Of a stretch of DNA of 64,000 bases, positions 50,481 to 61,684 are shown one piece after another. The DNA comes from Calliopsis andreniformis (taxonomy: Eukaryota > Arthropoda > Insecta > Hymenoptera > Andrenidae), in contig NW_027480564.1 in assembly GCF_051401765.1 (NCBI RefSeq), forward strand, positions 124,001 through 188,000, written 5' to 3'. The notes below the pieces were generated by a model that was not told the DNA's origin, did no database searches, and saw only the letters and a list, made by a program, of their open reading frames with translations. Made by a program: the position numbers and the translations under genes. Every line of letters begins with the position of its first letter. Within the stretch, counting starts at the first letter, position 1.

Positions 50481-52873
50481 GCTTGAAGGTTGAGTATTGA
50501 AGATTCAGGATTGAGGTTTGAGGACTGAGGATTGAGGATTGAAGATTGAGTATTAGGGATTGAAGATTGAGGATTGAGGATTGAGGATTGAGGATTGAGG
50601 ATGATGTCTGAGGTTTGAGGATTGATGTTTGAGGACTGAGGACTGAGGATTGAAGACTGAGGGTTGAGGATGAGGGCAGAGGGTCAGGGATTGAGGTTTG
50701 ACGACTGAGGATTGAGGATTGAGGATTGAAGATTGAATATTGAGGATTGAAGATTGAGGATTGAGGATTGAGGGATGAGGATGGAGGATTAGGGCTGAGG
50801 GTTGAGGATTGAGGTTTGAGGACTGAGGACTGAGGATTGTGGATCGAGAGTTGAGGATTGAGGATTGAGGATTGAGGATTGAGGATTGAGAATTGAGGAT
50901 TGATGATTGAGGGTTGAAAATTGAATATTGAGGATTGAAGATTGAGGATTGATGATTAAGGATTGAGGATGCAGGATGAGGGCTGAGGGTTGAGGATTGA
51001 GGTTTGAGGACTGAGGACTGAGGATTGAGGATTGAGAATTGAGTATTAGGGATTGAAGATTGAAGATTGAAGATTGAGTATTGAGAATTGAGGATTGAGG
51101 ATTGCGGATTGAGGATTGAGAATTGAGGATGAGGACTGAGGGTTGAGGATTGGGGATTGAGGATTGACGATTGAGGATTGAGTATTGAGGATTGAGAATT
51201 GAGGATTGAGGTTTGAAATTGAGTATTGAGGATTGAGGATTGAGGATTGAGATTTGATTATTGAATATTGTGGATTGAGTATTGAACCATGAGAATTCAG
51301 GATATTCTATTGAGTATTGAGAATTGGGGATTGATCGTTGAGTATTGAGGATTCATGTCTGAGGGTTGTGTGTTGAATATTGAGGGTTGAGGGTAGAGAA
51401 TTGACGATTGAGGATGGAGGATGAGGGCTGAGTGTTGAGGATTGAGGTTTGAGTATTGAATCCTGAGAATTCAGGATATTCTATTGAGTATTGAGAATTG
51501 AGGATTGATGGTTGAGTACTGAGGACTGAGCATTGAGGATTGAAGGTTGAGTATTCAGGATTCAGAATTGAGGTTTGAGGGCTGAGGATTGAGGATTGAA
51601 GTTCGAGTATTGAGGATTGAAGGTTGAGGAATGAGGAATGAGGATTGAGGATTAAGGATTGAGGATGATGTCTGAGGGTTGAGGATTGAGGTTTGAGGAC
51701 TGAGGACTTAGGATTGAGGACTGAGGATTGAGGATGAGGGCTGAGGGTCGGGGATTGAGGTTTGACGACTGAGGACTGAGGATTGAGGATTGAGAATTCA
51801 GGATTGTTGATGGAGGATTGAAGATTGAGGATTGGGTATTGAGGATTGAGGATTGAGGATTGAGGGTTGAGGATCTAGGATTGGAGGTTGATTATTGAGG
51901 ATTGAAGATTGGGGATTGAGGATTGAGGATTGAGGATCTAGGATTTGAGATTGATTATTGAGGATTGAAGATTGGGGATTGAGGATTGAGGATTGAGGAT
52001 CTAGGATTGGAGATTGAAGATTGGGCATTGTGGATTGAGGGTTGAGGATTGAGGACGAGGACTGACGGTTGAGGATTGAGGTCTGAGGAATGAGGATTGA
52101 GGATTGAGGACTGAGGCTTGAGGGTTGAGGATTGAGCATTGAGGATTGAAGATTGAGGACTGGCGATTGAGGATTGAAGATTGAGGATTAAGGATTGAGG
52201 ATTGGGGATTGAGGATGTAGGATTGGAGATTGATTATTGAGGATTGAAGATTGAGGATTGAGGATGGAGGATGAGGGCTGAGGGTTGAGGATTGAGGTTT
52301 GAGTATTGAGTCCTGAGAATTCAGGATATTCTATTGAGTATTGAGAATTGAGGATTGATGGTTGAGTATTGAGGACTGAGGATTGAGGCTTGAAGGATGA
52401 GTATTGAACATTCAGGATTGAGGTTTGGGCACTGAGGATTGAGGATTGAAGATTGAGTATTAGGGATTGAAGATTGAGAATTGAGGATTGAGGATTGAGG
52501 ATTGAGGATTGAGGATGATGTCTGAGGGTTGAGGATTGAGGTTTGAGGACTGAGGACTGAGGATTAAAGACTGAGGGTTGAGGATGAGGGCAGAGGGTCA
52601 GGGATTGAGGTTTGACGACTGAGGATTGAGGATTGAGGATTGAGAATTGAGGATTGATGATTGAGGATTGAAGATTGAGGATTGGGTATTGAGGATTGAA
52701 GAATGGGGATTGAGGATTGAGGATTGAGGATTGAGGATTGAGGATCTAGGATTGGAGATCGATTATTGAGGATTGCAGATTGAGGATTGAGGACTGAGGA
52801 TTGAGGATCTAGAATTGGAGATTGATTATTGAGGATTGAAGATTGAGGATTGATGATTGAGGATTGAGAATTG
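50481..52873 (+). repeat. 2.4-kb segment repeated at the right end of the window, copy 1
   Basis: It is collinear with 61,685-64,000 (offset 11,204, then 11,197, then 11,127). It contains S-boxes 51293, 51467 and 52317. A 70-bp stretch (ten heptamers, the CTAGG-like GATGTAGGATTGGAG portion near 52,190-52,260) is missing in the right-hand copy. Confidence 0.83.
51286..51477 (+). repeat. 174-bp S-box doublet, copy 5
   Basis: S-boxes lie at 51293 (AACCATG class) and 51467. The interval has GGGGATTGATCG and GGGTAGAGAATTGACG variants, closer to copies 1 and 6 than to copies 2-4. Confidence 0.88.
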
Positions 52874-54300
52874 AGAATTGAGGATGAGGACTGAGGGTTG
52901 AGGATTGAGGTTTGAGTAATGAGGATTGAGGATTGAGGATTGAGGATTGAGGATTGTGTATTAAAGATTGAGTATTGATCACTGAGGATTGAGGATTGAG
53001 GATTGAGGGTTGATGATTGAATATTGAGGATTGAAGATTGAGGATTGAGGATTGAGGATTGAGGATTGAGAATTGCGGATGAGGACTGAGGGTTGAGGAT
53101 TGAGGTTTGAGGAATGAGGATTGAGGGTTGAGGATTGAGGATTGAGGATTGAGGATTGAGGATTGAGGATTGAGGATTGGGGATTGAATATTGAGTACTG
53201 AGGATTGAAGATTGAGGATTGAGGATTGAGGATTGATGATGGAGGATGAGGCCTGAGGGTTGAGGATTGAGGTTTGAGTATTGAATCCTGAGAATTCAGG
53301 ATATTCTATTGAGTATTGAGAATTGAGGATTGATGGTTGAGTACTGAGGACTGAGGATTGGGGATTGAAGGTTGAGTATTGAGGATTCAGAATTGAGGTT
53401 TGAGGGCCGAGGATTGAGGATTGAAGATTGAATATTGAGGATTGAAGATTGAGGATTGAGGATTGAGGGATGAGGATGGAGGATTAGGGCTGAGGGTTGA
53501 GGATTGAGGTTTGAGGACTGAGGACTGAGGATTGTGGATCGAGAGTTGAGGATTGAGGATTGAGGATTAAGGATTGAGGATTGAGGATTGAGGATTGAGG
53601 ATTGAGGATTGAAGACTGAGGATTGAGGATTGAGGATTGTGTATTAAAGATTGAGTATTGATCACTGAGGATTGAGGATTGAGGATTGAGTGTTGAGGAT
53701 TGAGGGTTGATGATTGAATATTGAGGATTGAAGATTCAGGATTGATGATTAAGGATTGAGGATGGAGGACGAAGGCTGAGTGTTGAGGATTGAGGTTTGA
53801 GGACTGAGGGCAGAGGATTGAGGATTGAGAATTGAGGATTGAGGATTGAGGATAGAGGATTGAAAATTGAGTATTGAGGATCGAAGATTGAGGATTGAGC
53901 ATTGACTATTGAGGATTGAGGATTGAAGATTGAGTATTGAGGATTGAAGATTGAGGATTGAGGATTGAAGATTGAGTATTGAGGATTGAAGATTGAGGAT
54001 TGAGGATTGAGGATTGAGGATTGAGGATTGAAGATTGAGGATTGAGGATTGAGGATTGAGGATTGAGCATTGAGGATTGAAGATTGAATATTGATGATTG
54101 AAGATTGAGGATTGACGATTGAGGTTTGTGGATTGAGGACGAGGACTGAGGGTTGAATATTGATGATTGAGTTCTGAGGATTGAGGATTGAAGATTGAAA
54201 ATTGAGGCTTGAGGATTGAGGATTGAGGATTGAGGATTGAAGATTGGATATTGAGGATTGAAGATTGAGGATCGAGGATTGAGGACTGAGGATTGAGGCT
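52874..54300 (+). repeat. Mosaic of single-copy 634-bp unit and R-module
   Basis: The S-box at 53292 lies 975 bp after 52317, against 1,616 bp in the two-copy form. The 410-bp-shortened version seen at 13,136 follows. From about 53,567 the R-module series appears (TGTATTAAAG, GAGGACGAAGG, alternating GAAGATTGAGTATT, GGTTTGTGGATTG) until about 54,300. Confidence 0.75.
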
Positions 54301-55980
54301 TGAAGGTTGAGAATTAAGGATTGATGATTGTGTATTGAGGATCTAGGATTGGAGATCGATTATTGAGGATTGAAGATTGAGGATTGAGGATTGAGGATTG
54401 AGGGTTGAGGACCTAGGATTCGAGATTGATTATTGAGGACTGAAGATTGGGGATTGAGGATTGAGGATTGAGGATCTAGGATTGGAGATTGATTATTGAG
54501 GATTGAAGATTGGGGATTGAGGATTGAGGATTGAGGATCTAGGATTGGAGATTGAAGATTGGGGATTGAGTACAGAGGGTTGAGGATTGCGGACGAGGCC
54601 TGACGGTTGAGGATTGAGGTTTGAGGATTGAGGATTGAGGATTGAGGACTGAGGCTTGAGGGTTGAGGATTGAGCATTGAGGATTGAAGATTGAGGACTG
54701 GCGATTGAGGATTGAAGATTGACGATTAAGGATTGAGGATTGGGGATTGAGGATGTAGGATTGGAGATTGATTATTGAGGATTGAAGATTGAGGATTGAG
54801 GATGGAGGATGAGGGCTGAGGGTTGAGGATTGAGGTTTGAGTATTGAGTCCTGAGAATTCAGGATATTCTATTGAGTATTTCGAATTGATGATTGATGGT
54901 TGAGTATTGAGGACTGAGGATTGAGGCTTGAAGGTTGAGTATTGAAGATTCAGGATTGAGGTTTGGGGACTGAGGATTGAGGATTGAAGATTGAGTATTA
55001 GGGATTGAAGATTGAGGATTGAGGATTGAGGATTGAGGATTGAGGATTGAGGATGATGTCTGAGGGTTGAGGATTGAGGTTTGAGGACTGAGGACTGAGG
55101 ATTAAAGACTGAGGGTTGAGGATGAGGGCAGAGGGTCAGGGATTGAGGTTTGACGACTGAGGATTGAGGATTGAGGATTGAGAATTGAGCATTGAGGATT
55201 GAGCATTGAGGATTGAAGATTGAAGACAGGGGATTGAGGATTGAAGGTTGAGAATTAAGGATTGATGATTGTGTATTGAGGATCTAGGATTGGAGATCGA
55301 TTATTGAGGATTGAAGATTGAGGATTGAGGATTGAGGATTGAGGATTGAGAATTGAGGATGAGGACTGAGGGTTGAGGATTGAGGTTTGAGGAATGAGGA
55401 TTGAGGGTTGAGGATTGAGGATTGAGGATTGAGGATTGAGGATTGAGGATTGAGGATTGGGGATTGAATATTGAGTACTGAGGATTGAAGATTGAGGATT
55501 GAGGATTGAGTATTGATGATGGAGGATGAGGGCTGAGGGTTGAGGATTGAGATTTGAGTATTGAATCCTGAGAATTCAGGATATTCTATTGAGTATTGGG
55601 AATTGAGGATTGATGGTTGAGTGCTGAGGACTCAGGATTGAGGATTGAAGGCTGAGTATTGAGGATTCAGAATTGAGGTTTGAGGGCTGAGGATTGCGGA
55701 TTGAAGATTGAGTATTGAGGATTGAAGGTTGAGGATTGAGGATTGAGGATTAAGGATTGAGGATGATGTCTGAGGGTTGAGGATTGAGGATTGAGGATTG
55801 AGGATTGAGGATTGAAGATTGGATATTGAGGATTGAAGATTGAGGATCGAGGATTGAGGACTGAGGATTGAGGCTTGAAGGTTGAGTATTGAAGATTCAG
55901 GATTGAGGTTTGACGACTGAGGATTGAGGATTGAAGATTGAGTATTAGGGATTGAAGATTGAGGATTGAGGATTGAGGAT
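54301..55980 (+). repeat. CTAGG triplet and 717-bp HOR interval, third copy
   Basis: The CTAGG triplet is at 54411, 54474 and 54537, the first as ACCTAGG. S-boxes at 54855 and 55572 reproduce the 717-bp interval of 5863-6580 and 21342-22059 (offset 48,992 from the first), although 54855 has the AGTCCT rather than AGCCCT left arm. A private TATTTCGAATTG lies near 54,878. Confidence 0.78.
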
Positions 55981-56808
55981 TGAGGATTGAGGATTGAGGA
56001 TTGAAGATTGAGGATTGAGAATTGAGGATTGTGTATTAAAGATTGAGTATTGATCACTGAGGATTGAGGATTGAGGATTGAGTGTTGAGGATTGAGGGTT
56101 GATGATTGAATATTGAGGATTGAAGTTTCAGTATTGATGATTAAGGATTGAGGATGGAGGACGAAGGCTGAGTGTTGAGGATTGAGGTTTGAGGACTGAG
56201 GGCAGAGGATTGAGGATTGAGAATTGAGGATTGAGGATTGAGGATTGAGGATTGAAAATTGAGTATTGAGGATCGAAGATTGAGGATTGAGGATTGACGA
56301 TTGAGGATTGAGGATTGAAGATTGAGTATTGAGGATTGAAGATTGAGGATTGAGGATTGAAGATTGAGTATTGAGGATTGAAGATTGAGGATTGAGGATT
56401 GAGGATTGAGGATTGAGGATTGAAGATTGAGGATTGAGGATTGAGGATTGAGGATTGAGCATTGAGGATTGAAGATTGAATATTGATGATTGAAGATTGA
56501 GGATTGACGATTGAGGATTGTGGATTGAGGACGAGGACTGAGGGTTGAATATTGATGATTGAGTTCTGAGGATTGAGGATTGAAGATTGAAAATTGAGGC
56601 TTGAGGATTGAGGATTGAGGATTGAGGATTGACGATTGGATATTGAGGATTGAAGATTGAGGATCGAGGATTGAGGACTGAGGATTGAGGCTTGAAGGTT
56701 GAGTATTGAAGATTCAGGATTGAGGTTTGAGGACTGAGCATTGAGGATAGAGGACTGAGTATTAGGGATTGAAGATTGAGGATTGAGGATTGAGGATTGA
56801 GGATTGAG
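55981..56808 (+). repeat. R-module HOR, late copy
   Basis: The series TGTATTAAAG (near 56,033), GAGGACGAAGG (near 56,158), alternating GAAGATTGAGTATT (56,310-56,380) and GAGTTCTGAGG (near 56,561) repeats the order of 28,490-29,240. Confidence 0.8.
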
Positions 56809-57842
56809 GATGATGTCTGAGGGTTGAGGAGAGAGGTTTGAGGACTGAGGACTGAGGATTGAAGACTGAGGGTTGAGGATGAGGGCAGAGGGTCAGGGAT
56901 TGAGGTTTGACGACTGAGGATTGAGGATTGAGGATTGAGAATTGAGGATTGATGATTGAGGATTGAAGATTGAGGATTGGGTATTGAGGATTGAAGAATG
57001 AGGATTGAGGATTGAGGATTGAGGATTGAGGGTTGAGGATCTAGGATTGGAGATTGATTATTGAGGATTGAAGATTGGGGATTGAGGATTGAGGATTGAG
57101 GATCTAGGATTGGAGATTGATTAATGAGGATTGAAGATTGAGGATTGATGATTGAGGATTTAGAGTTGAGAATTGAGGATGAGGTCTGAGGGTTGAGGAT
57201 TGAGGTTTGAGAAATGAGGATTGAGGATTGATGATTGAGGATTGAGGATTGAAGATTGAGTATTGAGAATAGAGGATTGAGGATTGAGGATTGAGGATTG
57301 AGAATTGAGGATGAGGACTGAGGGTTGAGAATTGAGGTTTGAGAAATGAGGATTGTGGATTGAGGATTGAGGATTGAGGATTGAGGGTTGAGGATCGATG
57401 ATTGAGTATTGAAGATTGAGTATTGATAACTGAGTATTGAGGATTGAGGATTGAGGATTGAGGATTGAGGATTGAAGATTGAGGATCGAGGATTGAGGAC
57501 TGAGGATTGAGGCTTGAAGGTTGAGTATTGAAGATTCAGGATTGAGGTTTGAGGACTGAGCATTGAGGATTGAAGATTGAGTATTAGGGACTGAAGATTG
57601 AGGATTGAGGATTGAGGATTGAGGATTGAGGATGATGTCTGAGGTTTGAGGAGAGAGGTTTGAGGACTGAGGACTGAGGATTGAAGACTGAGGGTTGAGG
57701 ATGAGGGCAGAGGGTCAGGGATTGAGGTTTGACGACTGAGGATTGAGGATTGAGGATTGAGAATTGAGGATTGATGATTGAGGATTGAAGATTGAGGATT
57801 GGGTATTGAGGATTGAAGAATGAGGTTTGAGGATTGAGGATT
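56809..57842 (+). repeat. 822-bp tandem duplication with GAGAGAGG marker
   Basis: GATGATGTCTGAGG followed by GAGGAGAGAGGTTTGAGG starts at 56,809 and again at 57,631. Between them lies a segment like 26,310-26,940, including GATTAATGAGG and the TTTAGAGTTGAG variant. The homologous B-block (26,937) has this marker once. Confidence 0.75.
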
Positions 57843-58502
57843 GAGGATCTAGAATTGGAGATTGATTATTGAGGATTGAAGATTGAGGATTGATGATTGG
57901 GGATTGAGAATTGAGAAATGAGGATGAGGACTGAGGGTTGAGGATTGAGGTTTGAGAAATGAGGATTGAGGATTGAGGATTGAGGATTGAGGATTGAGGA
58001 TTGAGGATTGTGTATTAAAGACTGAGTATTGATCACTGAGGATTGAGGATGGAGGATTGAAGGTTGAGGATCGAGGGTTGATGATTGAATATTGAGGATT
58101 CAAGATTGAGGATTGATGATTAAGGATTGAGGATGGAGGATGAGGGCTGAGTGTTGAGGATTGAGGTTTGAGGACTGAGGACAGAGGATTGAGGATTGAG
58201 AATTGAGGATTGAGGATTCAGGATTTAGGATTGAAAATTGAGTATTGAGGATTGAAAATTGAGGATTGTGGATTGACGATTGAGGATTGAGGATTGAAGA
58301 TTGAGGATTGAGGATTGAGGATTGAGGATTGAGGATTGAGGATTGAGGATTGAAGATTGAGTATCGATGATTGAATATTGAGGATTGAGGATTGAGGTTT
58401 GAGGATTGAGGACGAGGACTGACGGTAGAGGATTGAGGTTTGAGGATTGAGGACTGAGGATTGAGGACTGAGGATTGAGCATTGAGGATTGAGCATTGAG
58501 CA
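57843..58502 (+). repeat. Copy of 29,270-29,830
   Basis: It is collinear at an offset of about 28,680 from roughly 57,960 onward. Shared features are TGTATTAAAG, GAGGATCGAGGG, GATTCAAGATTG, GAGTATCGATG and the GCATTGAGG series. A private run of three GAGCATT units lies at 58,487-58,511. Confidence 0.78.
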
Positions 58503-61500
58503 TTGAGCATTTAGGATTGAAGATTGAAGACTGGGGATTGAGGATTGAAGGTTGAGAATTAAGGATTGATGATTGTGTATTGAGGATCTAGGATTGGAGA
58601 TCAATTATTGAGGATTGAAGATTGAGGATTGAGGATTGAGGATTGAGGATTGAGGATTGAGAATTGAGGATGAGGACTGAGGGTTGAGGATTGAGGTTTG
58701 AGGAATGAGGATTGAGGATTGATGATTGAGGATTGAGGATTGAGGATTGAGGATTGAGGATTGAGGATTGGGGATTGAATATTGAGTACTGAGGATTGAA
58801 GATTGAGGATTGCGGATTGAGGATTGATGATGGAGGATGAGGGCTGAGGGTTGAAGATTGAGGTTTGAGTATAGAATCCTGAGAATTCAGGATATTCTAT
58901 TGAGTACTGAGAATCGAGGATCGATGGTTGAGTACTGAGGACTGAAGATTGAGGATTGAAGGTTGAGTATTGAGGATTCAGAATTGAGGTTTGAAGGCTG
59001 AGGATTGAGGATTGAAGTTCGAGTATTAGGGATTGAAGATTGAGGATTGAGGATTGAGGATTGAGGATTGAGGATTGAGGATGATGTCTGAGGGTTGAGG
59101 ATTGAGGTTTGAGGACTGAGGACTGAGGATTAAAGACTGAGGGTTGAGGATGAGGGCAGAGGGTCAGGGATTGAGGTTTGACGACTGAGGACTGAGGATT
59201 GAGGATTGAGAATTCAGGATTGTTGATGGAGGATTGAAGATTGAGGATTGGGTATTGAGGATTGAAGAGTGAGGATTGAGGATTGAGGATTGAGGATTGA
59301 GGGTTGAGGATCTAGGATTGGAGATTGATTATTGAGGATTGAAGATTGGGGATTGAGGATTGAGGATTGAGGATCTAGGATTTGAGATTGATTATTGAGG
59401 ATTGAAGATTGGGGATTGAGGATTGAGGATTGAGGATCTAGGATTGGAGATTGAAGATTGGGCATTGTGGATTGAGGGTTGAGGATTGAGGACGAGGACT
59501 GACGGTTGAGGATTGAGGTTTGAGGATTGAGGATTGAGGATTGAGGACTGAGGCTTGAGGGTTGAGGATTGAGCATTGAGGATTGAAGATTGAGGACTGG
59601 CGATTGAGGATTGAAGATTGAGGATTAAGGATTGAGGATTGGGGATTGAGGATGTAGGATTGGAGATTGATTATTGAGGATTGAAGATTGAGGATTGAGG
59701 ATGGAGGATGAGGGCTGAGGGTTGAGGATCGAGGTTTGAGTATTGAGTCCTGAGAATTCAGGATATTCTATTGAGTATTGAGAATTGAGGATTGATGGTT
59801 GAGAATTGAGGACTGAGGATTGAGGCTTGAAGGATGAGTATTGAACATTCAGGATTGAGGTTTGGGCACTGAGGATTGAGGATTGAAGATTGAGTATTAG
59901 GGATTGAAGATTGAGGATTGAGGATTGAGGATTGAGGATTGAGGATTGAGGATTGAGGATGATGTCTGAGGGTTGAGGATTGAGGTTTGAGGACTGAGGA
60001 CTGAGGATTAAAGACTGAGGGTTGAGGATGAGGGCAGAGGATCAGGGATTGAGGTTTGACGACTGAGGATTGAGGATTGAGGATTGAGAATTGAGGATTG
60101 ATGATTGAGGATTGAAGATTGAGGATTGGGTATTGAGGATTGAAGAATGGGGATTGAGGATTGAGGATTGAGGATTGAGGATTGAGGATCTAGGATTGGA
60201 GATCGATTATTGAGGATTGCAGATTGAGGATTGAGGACTGAGGATTGAGGATCTAGAATTGGAGATTGATTATTGAGGATTGAAGATTGAGGATTGATGA
60301 TTGAGGATTGAGAATTGAGAATTGAGGATGAGGACTGAGGGTTGAGGATTGAGGTTTGAGAAATGAGGATTGAGGATTGATGATTGAGGATTGAGGATTG
60401 TGTATTAAAGATTGAGTATTGATCACTGAGGATTGAGGATTGAGGATTGAGGGTTGATGATTGAATATTGAGGATTGAAGATTGAGGATTGAGGATTGAG
60501 GATTGAGGATTGAGAATTGAGGATGAGGACTGAGGGTTGAGGATTGAGGTTTGAGGAAAGAGGATTGAGGGTTGAGGATTGAGGATTGAGGATTGAGGAT
60601 TGAGGATTGAGGATTGAGGATTGAGGGTTGAGGACTGAGGACTGAGGATTAAAGACTGAGGGTTGAGGATGAGGGCAGAGGGTCAGGGGTTGAGGTTTGA
60701 CGACTGAGGATTGAGGAATGAGGATTGAGAATTAAGGATTGATGATTGAGGATTGAAGATTGAGGATTGGGTATTGAGGATTGAAGAATGGGGATTGAGG
60801 ATTGAGGATTGAGGATTGAGGATTGAGGATCTAGGATTGGAGATCGATTATTGAGGATTGCAGATTGAGGATTGAGTACTGAGGATTGAGGATCTAGAAT
60901 TGGAGATTGATTATTGAGGATTGAAGATTGAGGATTGATGACTGAGGATTGAGAATTGAGAATTGAGAATGAGGACTGAGGGTTGAGGATTGAGGTTTGA
61001 GAAATGAGGATTGAGGATTGAGGATTGAGGATTGAGGATTGTGTATTAAAGATTGAGTATTGATCACTGACGATTGAGGATTGAGGATTGAGGGTTGATG
61101 ATTGAATATTGAGGATTGAAGATTGAGGATTGAGGATTGAGGATTGAGGATTGAGAATTGCGGATGAGGACTGAGGGTTGAGGATTGAGGTTTGAGGAAT
61201 GAGGATTGAGGGTTGAGGATTGAGGATTGAGGATTGAGGATTGAGGATTGAGGATTGAGGATTGAGGATTGGGGATTGAATATTGAGTACTGAGGATTGA
61301 AGATTGAGGATTGAGGATTGAGGATTGATGATGGAGGATGAGGGCTGAGGGTTGAGGATTGAGGTTTGAGTATTGAATCCTGAGAATTCAGGGTATTCTA
61401 TTGAGTATTGAGAATTGAGGATTGATGGTTGAGTACTGAGGACTGAGGATTGGGGATTGAAGGTTGAGTATTGAGGATTCAGAATTGAGGTTTGAGGGCC

Positions 61501-61684
61501 GAGGATTGAGGATAGAAGATTGAGTATTGAGGATTGAAGGTTGAGGATTGAGGATTGAGGATTAAGGATTGAGGATGATGTCTGAGGGTTGAGGATTGAG
61601 GATTGAGGATTGAGGATTGAGGATTGAAGATTGGATATTGAGGATTGAAGATTGAGGATCGAGGATTGAGGACTGAGGATTGAG
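58503..61684 (+). repeat. Composite of S-box/CTAGG module and two-copy 634-bp unit
   Basis: 58,503-59,650 repeats 49,340-50,480. From about 59,480 it is also collinear with 34,920-37,110 at an offset of 24,563, then 24,577 after S-box 61384, where the interval is 14 bp longer. S-boxes lie at 58883, 59754 and 61384; the last has TCAGGGT in place of TCAGGAT. Confidence 0.8.

Noticed and set aside
55632..57563. 643-residue - strand open frame and many shorter ones as Asn/Pro/Gln/Ser-rich repeat protein genes (silk-like, antifreeze-like or surface proteins)
   Set aside because: The peptide is the forced translation of the satellite in any - strand frame, overlapping frames give the same motif, starts and stops come only from single variant heptamers, and there is no signal peptide, non-repetitive domain, promoter or splice context.
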